Below, in pieces: positions 1 to 11,115 of a DNA stretch of 64,000 nucleotides (positions within the stretch are counted from its first letter, which is position 1; every line of letters begins with the position of its first letter). Location: the NCBI GenBank assembly GCA_022478985.1, contig JAKSZP010014522.1, positions 165,074 through 229,073 of the forward strand. The letters run 5' to 3'. The DNA comes from Massospora cicadina (taxonomy: Eukaryota; Entomophthoromycota; Entomophthoromycetes; Entomophthorales; Entomophthoraceae). The notes under the pieces were generated by a model, which was not told the origin of the DNA, did not search any database, and worked only from the letters and a program-made list of their open reading frames with translations. The position numbers and the translations under genes are program-made.

Positions 1-169
1 GCGAGGAGGAAAAGGAAGAACGCCATATGCCGAAGGTCATCCCAAGCAGCGTTGAGTATTGATGAGTGTACTCTGCTTGAACCAAATGAAGTATTTGACC
101 AGGTGTCCAAAGCGGTGTTCTCATGACTCAGTCCTTTTCTTGCTGGATATCTAGGCAAGAGGGGGGATG
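1..169 (+). mobile_element. 3' internal end of a family A Gypsy element with polypurine tract
   Basis: This stretch matches, in the opposite orientation, the sequence just outside the polypurine tract of the family A element at 35737-35900: the same phrase about a tract reading AAGAGGGGGATG and the same preceding 80 bases are recognisable. The polypurine tract lies at about 155-169 and abuts the LTR start (TG) at 170. The rest of the element lies upstream of the window. No intact reading frame is visible; frames resembling the element's last codons are interrupted. Confidence 0.75.
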
Positions 170-1310
170 TGTTAGGATTTTTGCCCATATTCCCAGCCTG
201 TTAGATTACCTGGTGTCGCTAGGGGAAAATCCCTAAGGCGAAGTGAATCAGAAATCAGTTGGCCCAAGTTTCAGAGGAACTACATATAGGGGATTTTGGG
301 ATATTTACCTGGTCATATCCATTGGGGATCAATACGGATGAATACCTAAGATCTCATAGGGCAGAGTGGCCAATGAAATAGGGGCATCTAATAGTGATTA
401 ACTATCAGGTGTACCAATTGGGATTGGTCAGGTTTCATCACCGACTGATTGGGAATGAATAGTGAGTTGCGAGGCAAGTGATGCCACCTGCAACTAGTGT
501 ATCAATTAGTTGGTGAAGTGACCTGCCATAATGGGTAATAAGTCCCATTACCTAAGCAGGTTGCTATCCAATTATGGTTGGTTCACTTGGATCGAGAGGA
601 AAACGTTAGGGACACATTTTCTGACTCTTTCCATTTGAGGTCTTGAGGATGTCCAATGACAGAATCCTAGCCAGGATGGGGAAGACCATCGCTGCCAAGA
701 CGAGGAAGGGTGATTCAATGACAACAGCTGCTGTTTCATATCTGAGGCGCCAACTGAGGAGTTGGGCGCTGAATTCACCTATGAATTCCTTATAGTTTTA
801 TAATAATAAAAAACAGCATTTAGGAAAACAGTATTATTAGTACTATTATTAGTAATATTGTCAATTTGGTGTAATATTAGACTATCAGCTTCCATTGTGA
901 CATTCCATCTCAAGGATATTATTGCAGAAGGCAATAATTGGAAGACTCTCAGAGAGAAGAGTAGAGGTACAAGCGGGGATCTAGAGATGAAGGGAACCAC
1001 AATCAGGGATAGCTGCTGACTGTGTGTTTGGCTGAAAGAGACTGTCACCAGGGTATCTGGATGAAGATTGGGTGGATAGAAATATAGGGAACAAATCCCT
1101 ATGAGTATGACTTATTGAGTATTTAATTGGAAGTACTGGCCAAAGCGTTGGGCCTAATAATAGTTCAAACTCAACTATGGATAATAGTCTCCATACTATT
1201 ATAGGATAATACATTCTATACAACGCGAAGTGCATGAGAGAATTAAACCTGTGCAGTAAAAAGGTTACTGGGTTAACAACTAATAATAAATCCTCAAGTA
1301 AATTTTTACA
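170..1310 (+). repeat. LTR of family A (3' LTR), diverged
   Basis: Reverse-complement alignment by eye to the LTRs at 34635-35734 and 46153-47252 holds over the whole length: shared blocks include the start TGTTAGGATTTTTGCCC, the segment around 700-790 and the end near 1195-1310. It begins TG and ends CA (TTTTTACA). It is about 1.14 kb against 1.10 kb for the other copies and is visibly more diverged. Open frames inside it (for example 572-778 and 779-1048 on the minus strand) are not conserved with the other copies and look fortuitous. Confidence 0.8.
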
Positions 1311-1455
1311 CCAGGCAGGACTTTAATACATCCTGGATTGAAACAATCATTTCTTCCCAATAACATTGAGCTTTAAGCCACTGGTAGGTTTCCCTAATTC
1401 TCCTATGGCAACTTGCCAATGTCCCTCCAATATAACATCAGTTCAAGATAAAGGT
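1311..1455. other. Short spacer between two LTRs, nothing recognised
   Basis: About 145 bases between the family A LTR and a B-type LTR. I see no reading frame, repeat or motif. It is probably the flank into which one of the two elements inserted. Confidence 0.5.
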
Positions 1456-1966
1456 TGTACATAGGGTATAAACTTTTGGTGATCATTGCTGATTTTACCA
1501 AGCTAGTTGCACAGGTGAAAACCCACAGAGCAACGGATGAGTGATGTGATGATTGATGATCATCAATGAATACTAAGAATCAAGTATTTAAAATAAGGAG
1601 CTATTAACCTGATAATACAACTATATTTAATATTTCTTTTTAATGGTAACTTTTGTTAACCCATCTCTCACCTCTTATTCTTCAAAAACCCCTCTTCTCA
1701 TTCCTACGCTCAAATTTTAATCCTCTATATTCCTCATCAGGTTTCAACCCTTCCACTTAGTAAATCTCTATTTTCTATAATTGTAGGGGATTTATTCTAT
1801 CATTACAGCGTTGGCATAATTCCCTCAATTTGCCATTCCATTATTACTTCAATCAATTTGATTACCATTGACATGATCTATTGCTCCATCTTGAGGCTCA
1901 CCTTAACTCATAACTACGATTTGCTAGATAGGGGACTTATTGTCCAGTCATATCAATTTCATGACA
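1456..1966 (-). repeat. B-type LTR (3' LTR of the minus-strand Gypsy element G1)
   Basis: Read on the minus strand it starts TGTCATGAAATTGATATGAC and continues GGACAATAAG, matching the start of the family B LTRs at 26116 and 31551. Near the other end the block with GATGATTG and the GTGGGTTTTCACCTGTGC phrase matches the family B LTR end. Length 511 versus about 500 for family B. A purine-rich stretch lies just outside it at 1967-1985, as expected for a 3' LTR of a minus-strand element. It is diverged, so this is an old copy. Confidence 0.75.
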
Positions 1967-2122
1967 TAGGGCACCCACTTTTTGGACACGAGTTTGCATA
2001 AATTGGCTGTTCTTGACTTAAAGATTTGCCAATTTTTTTGCTAATTCCTTTTGAAGTGTTGAGGATTCATCCTTTCATAAATTCAATTGTGTTAGGAGGT
2101 CATTGAGTCGATCTTCTCAGGG

Positions 2123-3560
2123 TCAGTTAAGGTTAATATGGGAAACCAAGATAGGCAATCCATTTTTTTTGTATAGGCCATGGCTAGTGGATAGTAAAAA
2201 GTCATAGTTTTGCAGTTTTAACGTCCATTGGGGTAATCTCCAGTTGGGGTCCTTCGTTTTTCTATAGTCATTGAAAGGAAGCATGGTCAGTAATAATGGT
2301 AAAATGTTTCCCATATAGATAAGGTCAGAAATTATTAATAGCTAGTAGGGCCACCAAGAATTTACATTCTGTAACACTATAATTGTGTTTGACTTTGGAT
2401 AAGATCTTGCTATAGTAGGCGATAGGATGGTTCACTAAGTTTTTGTAATGTTAAGATAGTATAGCTCCAATGGCAATATTGCTAGCATTGGTAAAGAGAA
2501 GAAATGATTTATCAGATTTTTGGTGAATATGTACTGGGGAGTGGGAGAAGAAGATGCGTAGCAGGTTGAAGGCCTGCTGTTGCTCTTCCTTCCACTGAAA
2601 AGGTACCCCTTTCTTCAGTAGATAAACCAGAGGCTTGGAGGTGTCAGCAAAGTGGGGGATAAATTGGCAATAATATCCCACCATCACTAAGAAACCTTGT
2701 ACATCTTGTAGAGATTAAAAAGGGGGTCATTTTAGCAATGGCCAAGACTTTGTCATCCATTGGGAATTTTCTGTATTTACTCACCTTATGGCCCAAAAAA
2801 TCCATCTTACTATGAAAGAAAGAGCATTTTGACAGCTTTAGTTTTGTTGATGGTTGCTGTAACCGCTGAAAGTCTTGCCTGAGGTGATATAGATGTTCAG
2901 TAAAGGTTCTCAAAAAATGTAATATTGCTGAAATAAATTAGCACACAAGAGCATTTTTGAATTTTCTAGTAGTCTGTCCATGGCGCGTAGGAAGATAGAA
3001 GGGGCGTTACATAACCCTTGCGGCATTCAAGTGGGCTCAAATAGTCCTTTACTTGAGATAAATGTGATTTTTTCATGATCATCCGGTGACAAATCAACTT
3101 ACCAGTACCCACTGGTGAGATCCATAGCATAGAAATAGTGGGACCCTGACATCATGCATAAAGAATCATCTATTCACGGCAATGGATAGCTGTCTTTTAA
3201 TGTAATAGAATTGAGGCGGCAATAACATATGACAACATGGTGGCCACCATCCTTCTTCCAAATTAACAGAGTGGAGAAGCCCATGGGCTTTTAGAAGGCA
3301 CTAATAAACCAGCCTTCAACAGTTGCTGTAACTTTAAGGTCACTTGATCTTTCTCTACTTTGGATTTTTGGTATGGCCAGGATTTGAATGGTGGTGAGCC
3401 TCAGTCTCGATTTGGTGAATTACCCCAGACATTTTCCCATAGTCACTTGGTCCCAAGGAAAAGTTATTGCCATGCTCCTCAAGTAGGTCTTTGATATTCT
3501 GGCGTTCGTGAGGAATAAGCTTATTCCCAATCTTGCTTTTGACCAGAGCTATGGTGGGTA
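2123..3560 (-). pseudogene. Gypsy pol fragment: reverse transcriptase and RNase H
   Basis: Decayed pol of element G1. The RT C-terminal part is visible at 2913-2644 (pattern KLSKCSFFHSKMDFLGHKVS, where a KC.F......FLGH.VS signature is typical of Ty3/Gypsy RT). The RT connection continues at 2687-2451 (YY..FIPHFA...KPL..LLKK) and leads into RNase H, whose expected TDAS site reads TNAS (FLLFTNASNIAIGAIL), so a catalytic Asp appears changed to Asn. The RNase H tail with a WTLKLQNYDF-type segment is at 2314-2123. The part from 3560 to 2920 is in several frames with many stops and shows no YLDD box I can read. The product cannot be functional. Confidence 0.75.
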
Positions 3561-3570
3561 GGGGATCAAA

Positions 3571-4340
3571 TCATATATTCTGTAATAAGCTAAAACAGCT
3601 CACATCAACAATATTCTCAATGGGACATAGTTTTACATAAGCAATAGGGGCATGCTGAGGGACTTGGACGGTTTCATTTGTTAAGTTCCCTAATAGAATA
3701 GAGATAGATTTCCTATAGGCAGGATCCAAAATCCCTGGGCAGGTCAACGCTTCCTTGATGGAAGGGTTTGAGTGTTTACTTAGCTCCAAAATTTGATTAG
3801 GATAGGTGAGAATCTGGATCCCCACTTCCATAATAACTTGTGAGCCAGAGGGTATAGTGATAGGATGAGGGGTATACAGAGGGATTCCATCTTTGGCATA
3901 CAAAACCTCCAGGGGTAATTTAATTTCCCGCCTAAGACTTGGTATTTAACTTTGCAAATGGAGGACAGGTATTTGAGAGGGCATGTCCGTTTTTTGGGGC
4001 TCCTTTACTTTTGTTGGGAAGTTTAAATATTAATGGAATCTGATACCCTAGTAGGGATGGGTACTTCACCTTATGGTTGATGATGCAGTTGAATTCCCGC
4101 ATGAATTAGAACCCAATAAGAAACTTGTAGTTTTTTTTCCAACGCAATAGCAGGGACAGTAATTAAAAGTTTCCCAAATCGAATGGTAGGGAAGAATATG
4201 CTCTAATCGCCTTAGTAGACTGACTACCTGCCGTCCCATATTCAGCATCATGAATCAAATCTGGAACCAATTTTATCTTTTGGATAAGTTGGGAGGAAAT
4301 AAAGATAACTGGGGAACCAGTGTCAAATATTGCCAGGACT
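3571..4340 (-). pseudogene. Gypsy protease and protease-RT connector fragment
   Basis: The retropepsin active site is readable on the minus strand as FDTGSP at about 4316-4327, followed by a pattern (VIFISSQLIQK...) matching the family A protease at 44384 (DSGAPINIVSTKLVKK). The 110-codon frame 3903-3571 corresponds to the linker before RT; its pattern of prolines, a GSQVIMEVG-like segment and an HAPIAY box matches family B at 28600-28998. A frameshift or stop separates the two. It belongs to the same dead element as the downstream RT fragment. Confidence 0.7.
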
Positions 4341-4400
4341 TAAACCTTATGTACTTTTCCTCTACTTGAACCACCAAAGATCTAAACTTGGAATTAACAG

Positions 4401-5720
4401 CTAGCAGACTGTCATTAGGGATTTGCAGCAAAGAAAGTGAAGGATTCTGCCATGGCCAAGCTCAGGGTTGTTCATTGCATTTGAAATTCTTATCTGCCAG
4501 TGCTTGGCTTTCCATAGAAGAGCTGACCGCCAAAGTTTGTTTGGGTAACTGACCAATATAAAAGTAAGAAAGCTGGAGATTTTTATCTCCTTGGATAGAA
4601 AGAGAGGCGTCAACTTCTGCAGGTGCAGCTAACACAAAACAGCCTGAAGTGCTGGGATTAAAGCTAGAGCTAGAACAAGGGTCTTGATGTAATTGATTTC
4701 TATCAGCTAAAAGCCTCTTGCCCTATAATGACTTATCTTTTGCCGACTTATATTGAAGGATGTGGGAAAAGTCTACAGTGTGGTTGGTTATCTTGCAATG
4801 GGTGCAGTATAATTCAGGTTTATGTGACTTGGGGGGTGTAAACGCTAGCACTTTGGTCTGAGGCCTGTTGTTATTATTAAAACGAGTGGGACCAGTAGGG
4901 TTGAGTAAGTTATCCAGAATCTCCAAAATAGCTTCTTTGATATGGAGGAGAAATGTCCAGTTAGACTTCACCACTTTGAGATAAAGTAAAATGTTAGGAA
5001 TATTTTTAAAGCTGAAAAGAAGCATTAATAGTGCCATCTAAATTAAGACGTTTTCCTGCAGTCAACGTTTTAGCTTCAAGGTAAAAAAGATGAGCAAACT
5101 CAGTGGCAGTTTCTCCCCAATTAAGGCTTATACCTATAAAAATTTGGTTTTGGTTGGACAAAGTTAAGTCGCTCTAAAATTCCCAAAGCAAGGAAGTTTT
5201 AGTGTCAACCAATTCTGGCAATGTATTAGATGAGGTAACCTAGTGTCTTGAGCTACAAAACTAAGACAGTTAGGTGGTAGAGACGTTGGGTGTCAGTGGC
5301 TTCCTCCATAGCACTTTCATAACAAAATAGGAAAGAGAATATGCTCTTCTCGCCTGGGACATACTTCTCTTTGAATGACGGTTTAAATGTTCCACTGGGG
5401 GGAGGTTAACGGCCAAATAATGTGAACTGAAATTGGGGGACATTATCACTTAAAGAGGAACTAATACTACTGGACGTTTTTTAAGGGTGGAGGGCGTCCA
5501 CTTTATTTTGTAAGGTCTTAATATCCTCTTTTATTGAGTCTGCCCAATCATGGGTGGCACAAAGGGCTGACTTAGTGGCAATGAGAGGGTCAATTGCCAA
5601 ATTTTACCTTTGAGCTCAGTAGTTGCATCTCAAAGTTTGAGTTGGTGTTACTCAAGGGCAAGAAACCGTTGCTCCATCCCATGCATCATAGCAGTTAAAT
5701 TTACTATGAGTGGCGTTCTT
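4401..5720 (-). pseudogene. Gypsy gag remnant with degenerate zinc knuckle
   Basis: The minus-strand frame 5037-4723 carries CTHCKITNH at about 4806-4780. The first three positions of a CX2CX4HX4C nucleocapsid knuckle are present but the last Cys is replaced (Phe). Upstream, around 5700-5480, short frames have a MEQRFLALE-like amphipathic start typical of Gypsy Gag N-termini, broken by stops. Several frames are needed to follow the protein. Assignment as gag rests on position before the protease and the knuckle; the capsid part is too decayed to identify. Confidence 0.55.
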
Positions 5721-5804
5721 GATCTTAAAAGAGATCTGATGCCAAATTGTGGTTGTTCATTTTTTATTTTTTATTTTCACCAAAAACTTGGGGTGAACCT
5801 GGCA

Positions 5805-5821
5805 GGGAGCCCAGTTTTGTT
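5805..5821. repeat. 17-bp target-site duplication, left copy (LINE-1)
   Basis: GGGAGCCCAGTTTTGTT is repeated exactly at 11099-11115 and brackets the LINE between them. A long, exact duplication is the mark of target-primed LINE insertion. An A-rich tail (on the minus strand) directly follows at 5822-5836, on the expected 3' side. Confidence 0.92.
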
Positions 5822-5959
5822 TTAAATTTTAAATTTATTGCAGGGAAGGCCGACCATGGGACGGACACTTCTGAATATGACTCAGACGAGACAAAACTTA
5901 GTACCAGGGAGGCACCCCAGAGAAGCGATGCTATCTCAAGTTGCCAGCGGGAACGCCAC

Positions 5960-8900
5960 TTATGGGAAGGGGGAGGGAACGTGTGTAGGGGACGTAGCCA
6001 CTATTGAGCACATGTGGAGGAAGGGGTCTGATTTGATGAACCAGACTGGGAACCAGGAGGAGACCAGCTGTCGGCGACGCGGTGGGAGATATCCAAACAT
6101 CCACACTTGAAAGTGATCCACCAAATGAGACCGGAATCTGTGGACAGCTTCAGGGAGGGTGGGGATGGATCCAGCGATGGCATCCAAGAAAATCATGTGG
6201 ATAGTCCACATGGCGATTGCAACCACCAGAGCACGGAGGGAGGGTGGGAGGGGGAGGCCATTGATGAAGCAAACATATCTCTTGACAGACTGAAGGGATG
6301 TGTTTGATCCTGGCCTAGCAGACGTTGGACTTCGCGCCATATTACTTTAGAGGTGGGGCACTTCTCCAGGCGGTGAAACAGCGTTCCATACTGGCCACAC
6401 ACGACACAGGATGAGTGTAAAGCATTAGAGCGCTCAGCTGTATGATACACCTGCCTCAGGCAGCGCCACACATGGGAGCGGACTTGAGGCTGCAACAGAG
6501 GATGGTGTGCGTATTTCCAGATAGTCTTTTGGGTCTCAGTGGAATAAGGATGTCCATCATGTCCAGGTAGTCCACCCTGGATAGGACTTGGGGTCGAATG
6601 GGGATCACGCCATCATGGATGGGTAGCCCCTGTACCTCTTGTGTGAACTGAGGAGAGGGGCGGCCTCTTCGGGTTGTATGTCCACTAATACGAATTCTCC
6701 ACTCTGCGCTTCGCATGGAGAGTAGGATTCATTTGTAGTGGGTTTTGGTCCCGTGAGGACCTGTGGCCGATGTGTGTGATGCGAGGTATTTCATCAGGGA
6801 GTGGGGGTTTGATGGATTGTTGAGGCCCAAGGCTCAGGAGAAGTTGGAGCGGGCTGCGCGGGACCAGTGTTGGGATGGGAGTGTAGGAGCAGTGACGGCC
6901 GCAATCCAGGTGCCCAGGATCTTGGCGGCATGGGCTTTGAAGTCAAGTAGGCCCATGCCACCATGATGATAAGGGCCAAACATGACCTCTAGCCATACTG
7001 GTGGAGGGCAGCCTGACCAAAGCCAACCTTGTAGCAAAGCATACAGGGATTTGAAGAAGCTTGGGGAGAAGGGGGATGGCGTGGGCTCCAAACCAGACTT
7101 TGGATAGGAGCATAGAGTTGGCAAGAACAACCCTGCCAGTGAGGGTAGTAGGCTGGGCTCTGAGAGAGGCGATTCGCTTCGTCTCGTTGTCCAGTATATG
7201 GCACTCCATTACTGCTGACGCGTATCCACCTGCCTCCATCCACACGCCCAGATGGCGTACCAGTCCTATGGTAGGTTGTGGCACAAAGGGGAGCACCAGT
7301 GGAGCGGTGTGTTTTGAGTTAGTAAGGCGTGGATGTGGGCGAGCAGATGGGCCGGGTTGGGAACTACTTGCTGGGGCCCAGAAGTTCTGAAACTGACCAA
7401 GGAGGATGATTTCGGTTTTGGAGGCGTTCAGTGCCGCGTTGCTTACCCGGGAATATTCCTGGATGAGGGCTTCAAGCGCGCGTGCATCTTTGTTATTAGA
7501 CACCCCCACCACGCAATCATCTGCAAATGCCATCATCTTGACTGGGGTTTGGCCTGGCACATGGACCCCAGTGAGTTGGGCATTCACATTTTTCAGTAGT
7601 GGGTCAAGGCTGAAGTTGTATAAGAGTGGGCTGAGGGGGTCCCCTTGTCGCAGGCCCCTTTGAGGACGGACTACTTCTGTTAGGAAACCTGGGCCGCGCA
7701 CTGCCATTGCTGCAGATTCCGTGAGCAGCATCACCCAGTTAATGAAGTGGGGAGGTAGGCGGAATTGTTGGAGGCAGGCCCTAAGGTATTCCCAGTTTAC
7801 TCTATCAAAGCCTTTTGTTGGTCCAAGAATACAAGTGCCCCAGAGGCTGTGGACTGACATACATTAGCCACAGAGTGCACGTTATCCCAAATCGACCTTC
7901 TGGGGATGAAACCAAATTGTTCTGGGGAGATGGTGGCAGATGCTACAGTCCCTAAACGGTTAGCCATGATTTTGGTTAAAATTTTGGTGTCTGTGTTTGT
8001 TAGAGAAATGGGGCGCCAGTTGGCTAAGTCTAGCCTATACCCTTTCTTGAAGAGTGTGACCGTAAAGGCCTCATGTCCTCCTGGTAGGAGGCGCATTTCC
8101 AACAGGCTTTGGTTGAGTGAGGATAGCAGCAATGGGGATATATATTTAAAATATTTTTTGTAGAACTCATATGGAATGCCATCTGGGCCTGGGCATTTTT
8201 GGTTTGGTGCACCACGAATGGTAGTCCATAATTCGTTTGGAGTAATTAAATTTATTATTTCTGGGTATTGGAAAATAGTGCAGATATGAGCTCGGTTGAG
8301 AAATTCCACCATTTTGGCTGACTGAATTGGTTCAGCTCAGTATAACTCGGAGTAATATCTTTGCGTTTCAATTGCCACTTCAGCCAGTGTGTCCACAATA
8401 GAATTATCCAATCTTCGCACCTGTGTGCAGGCCACACTCTGGCGTGGTGCAAATTTTTTTTTGAAGAAGTATGCAGTGCACTTGTCACCTTTAGTGATGT
8501 GTGTGGCCCTGTATTGGACACAAACCCGATGTTTGTGTTGCCTTTCAAGTGTGTTGAGGTGGGCAGCTGCCTCCACCCACTTATGGCCCCATGCAGGGCT
8601 ATATCCTGAGGCTGGAATGTTGGACTCCAAGTGGGCTAATTCTGCCAGCATGCGCGATATAACCGCCGATGTGGCTCATGAGCATCTGGATGAGAGATGG
8701 CGATAGTGGCGGATGGTGTCTTCTTTGAAAGTTGCCCATGTGGAAATAGGGTCCACGCAAAACGGTGCAACAAACAATTTTGCCAAAGTTGCCTCTTCCA
8801 CCCACGTGGAAAATCCTGGCAACGCGAGCTCTGGGGGGCGAATTTTGCACCAATGTGGGGCCTTGCAACTGTGACGGGTAAGTGGTATGTTATCAAGACC

Positions 8901-9580
8901 AGTTGGTGGTCAGAGAATTCCATTTTCGTTGTTTTGAAGTGGGAGATGTGGGGTTGGAATTTCTGCCGGCACTAGAATAAGGTCGATGCGGGTCATGGAC
9001 CTTAATTGGCCGTTGTGGACGTGGGGTCGCGTCATGTTTTTGAGCAGTGGGGCATGTTGTGGCAGCGCATCCATTAACCCAAGGGTGGCTTTTAGAACAC
9101 ATAGTTCTACGTGACCCTGTGGGGCGTGGGGTGAGGGTGGCCACTGGTCCGTTGGTGAGGTTAGCCAACAGTTCATGTCACCAATTAGGAAAGAATTGGG
9201 GGTAGCAGGAGGGATTTGACTGATGAGAAAATTCCTGATGCTCATGTGCACCGTTTGGGGCGTAAATGTTGATGATTGTGTGTGCAACATCGGCCCATGA
9301 GAAGGTGACAACGAGCACTCAGCCATTTAGAAATGTTTCTGAAGATGTAAATTTGAAAAAATTGTTTTTCTGAATTAGCACCCCACAGTGCTTTGACCAA
9401 AAGGATAGGGATGGTAGGAGCATTGTTTTCCAAGCTTCCTCGGAACCTCATGGACAGTGGGTCTCCTGGATGGCCAGGATATCCATGGGTAAATTGTTTT
9501 GTAAAAAACTCAGTTTCCTAGCTCAGGATGGGGAGGCCTTGAGTCCGGCGATATTCAGCGTCCCTAGAGTGAAGGTTTCC
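5960..9580 (-). pseudogene. LINE-1 ORF2: endonuclease, reverse transcriptase, C-terminal zinc region
   Basis: Nicks target DNA and copies the element RNA. The apurinic-type endonuclease begins near 9575 (MDILAIQETHC, the catalytic Gln-Glu-Thr-His box, at about 9485-9450) and continues through GDMNCW (around 9180) and a RIDLIL box near 8990. RT starts with PGPDGIPYEFYKK (about 8230-8190), then the NWRPISL, QFGFIPRRS and GLRQGDPLSPLL boxes, and the catalytic FADD at 7516-7527. A Cys/His stretch near 6420-6370 (CVVCGQYGTLFHRLEKCP) is the usual C-terminal zinc motif. Stops and frame changes split it into at least six frames (9451-9242, 9326-8910, 8651-8337, 8312-7797, 7860-6943, 6716-5960), so this copy is dead. 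Confidence 0.88.
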
Positions 9581-9590
9581 CCATTGCACC

Positions 9591-11004
9591 TTAGGTGCAA
9601 GGGGGTGGGCCCCCGGGCCCACTAGCCTCTTCCAGGTCCCCACAGGCTTTCACAGCAGTGCGGGTATTAGCAGCAACGCTATCAGGGTTTTTGTTAATTT
9701 TTGCAGAAAGAGTCGCATTGGCTTTGGCCTTCGCTTTTGTTTTCCTGACGTTGGACGAATTTTTTGCGGTGTGGATAAGTTCAGTGCACCATCGAGTGGG
9801 GCAAAATTTTTTTTTCAGTTGGGATAGGTCCCAAGTCATTTTTGACTGGGGCTTGGGTGCAGCGATTGGGTGAGATTGAATCTCCCATCGGATCCTCAGA
9901 TTGAGTGGCCCATTCAGCATAGGCCTCCCAATCTGATTGGGTGATGGATTCCCGAGTTGCTTCCGCCACAAAGGTCTCCATGTCCTCCTGGCATTGTGAG
10001 TGTGGGATGGTGGTGGTGGCCTTGGCTGCTTCCTTGGCCGCGGTCCTATGGGCCTGCTTGGCCTTCTTCCGCTCCTGCAGGGAGATGGGCTTTACCAATA
10101 GGTAGCAGCCTTGTGCTCCCCATGGGAAAGCCTCCTTAGTGCTTGCGGTTGGTTCGTAGTGCACCTCTCCGCTGGCCATGGCCACCGAGGGGTTCTCTTG
10201 GAATGTGACGCCCTCTTTGATGGGGCACGCATGTGCTTTATGGCTGAATACATCACAGTGGGTGCAAATGGGGGGCGCGCTGTCCACGGTTACCCGGAAT
10301 GGGTGGGTGGTGTGCCCTGCGATGTCAATAAAGGTGGAGTGCAAGATCTGGGTTAGGTCCTTCGCGATCTCCTCAGTTGGGGTCAGAACTGCGATGGCTT
10401 TGCCAGTGCACAGGTGTGGCATCAGCGTGAAATGTTGCATTTCAAAAGATTGTATTTCGCCATATATGGTGAGACCATCTTTCAGGTGTTTCTCCAAAAT
10501 GTCACGTTTTACTGTAGTAGGCAAAAAGTCAAACGTGAGGAAAATTTGGTTTGATTTTATCCATCTGGTGCATTTAGTTTTGATGACCTGTTGCCCTTCA
10601 GGGAGGTCGACCACTATGCGCACCGCTGCAGCCTCATCTGCTGCTATTTTGCTTTCAAAACCTAGGTCCAGCCAACTGTGCGACATGGAGTGAGGTGCAA
10701 CGTACACCACGGTCGGGAAAATTTTGTGTACATCTTCACAAAATTTTTCCCATAGGGCCATTTTTTGGATGTCCAGATACACACGGACTCCAAATTCCAC
10801 CGACAAAAGTGGCTGGGAATGTGGCGTGTTGATGTACTGGTTGCATTGTGCTTGCCACGCGAGTATCTCTGGGGAAATTGTGACTGCTGGTTTTTTTAGA
10901 TTTTTTTCTATTCCGCCGGATTCTCCGGGGCGTTTTCAAACGTTAGAGGCCGCGGGCCTTCCGCCTGCTCCTCTTGCCTTGCTTGCCCAACTGCTCCCAG
11001 ACAT
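9591..11004 (-). pseudogene. LINE-1 ORF1: RNA-binding protein with CCHC knuckle
   Basis: The protein that coats LINE RNA. I place the start at the ATG 11004-11002: MSGSSWASKARGAGG parallels the LINE-2 start at 19063, and it is in frame with the long frame below after one TGA about 23 codons in. The frame 10806-9781 holds a conserved block (SWLDLGFESK...AVRIVVDLPEG) shared by all three LINEs here, and one knuckle CTHCDVFSHKAHAC about 180 codons into it. After a run of nine A residues (plus-strand T run near 9807-9815) the frame shifts and ends at 9591 in GPGGPPPC, like the LINE-2 ORF1 end. With one stop and one shift it is about 470 codons. Confidence 0.85.
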
Positions 11005-11098
11005 GGGCGCAGACTAATCCCCTCTATGAGATTATCAAACTAGATTTAATCTTGAATTGAATGGGTTGCAAAAGTATTTGCAACGAGAAAGAAAGGTG

Positions 11099-11115
11099 GG
11101 GAGCCCAGTTTTGTT
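11099..11115. repeat. 17-bp target-site duplication, right copy (LINE-1)
   Basis: Exact copy of 5805-5821; marks the 5' boundary of the minus-strand LINE. Confidence 0.92.

Larger units (their letters stand above)
1967..5804 (-). mobile_element. G1: old Ty3/Gypsy element internal region (gag, protease, RT-RNase H), integrase not seen
   Basis: On the minus strand, in order from 5700 down to 2120, I find gag with a zinc-knuckle remnant, an aspartic protease, a connector, reverse transcriptase and RNase H. The 3' LTR follows at 1966, only about 150 bases after the RNase H C-terminus, so the integrase that normally follows is missing. Every domain is split by frameshifts and stops. The protein pattern is close to families A and B. 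The 5' end is interrupted by LINE-1 at 5805-11115, and I could not find a matching 5' LTR beyond it in the AT-rich DNA. Confidence 0.75.
5822..11098 (-). mobile_element. LINE-1: full-length Tad1-like non-LTR retrotransposon
   Basis: A 5.28-kb minus-strand element bounded by a 17-bp exact duplication. It has ORF1 with a CCHC knuckle (11004-9591) and ORF2 with an endonuclease, a reverse transcriptase and a C-terminal Cys/His region (about 9580-5955). The 3' end is a short A/T tail rather than a long poly(A). Both ORFs carry only a modest number of stops and frameshifts, and the duplication is still exact, so the insertion is fairly recent. It sits beside, and probably in, Gypsy element G1: the left duplication copy continues G1 sequence. 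Clade assignment (Tad1-like) is by layout and motif memory, not by a tree. Confidence 0.88.

Noticed and set aside
572..1235. Several minus-strand open frames of 68-89 codons
   Set aside because: They lie inside a family A LTR, are not conserved in the other two LTR copies and have no motif.
5610..6307. Plus-strand frames up to 90 codons
   Set aside because: Shadows of the LINE-1 ORF2 C-terminus on the minus strand.
10178..10693. 171-codon plus-strand frame
   Set aside because: Antisense of LINE-1 ORF1, whose minus-strand reading has the zinc knuckle and conserved core.
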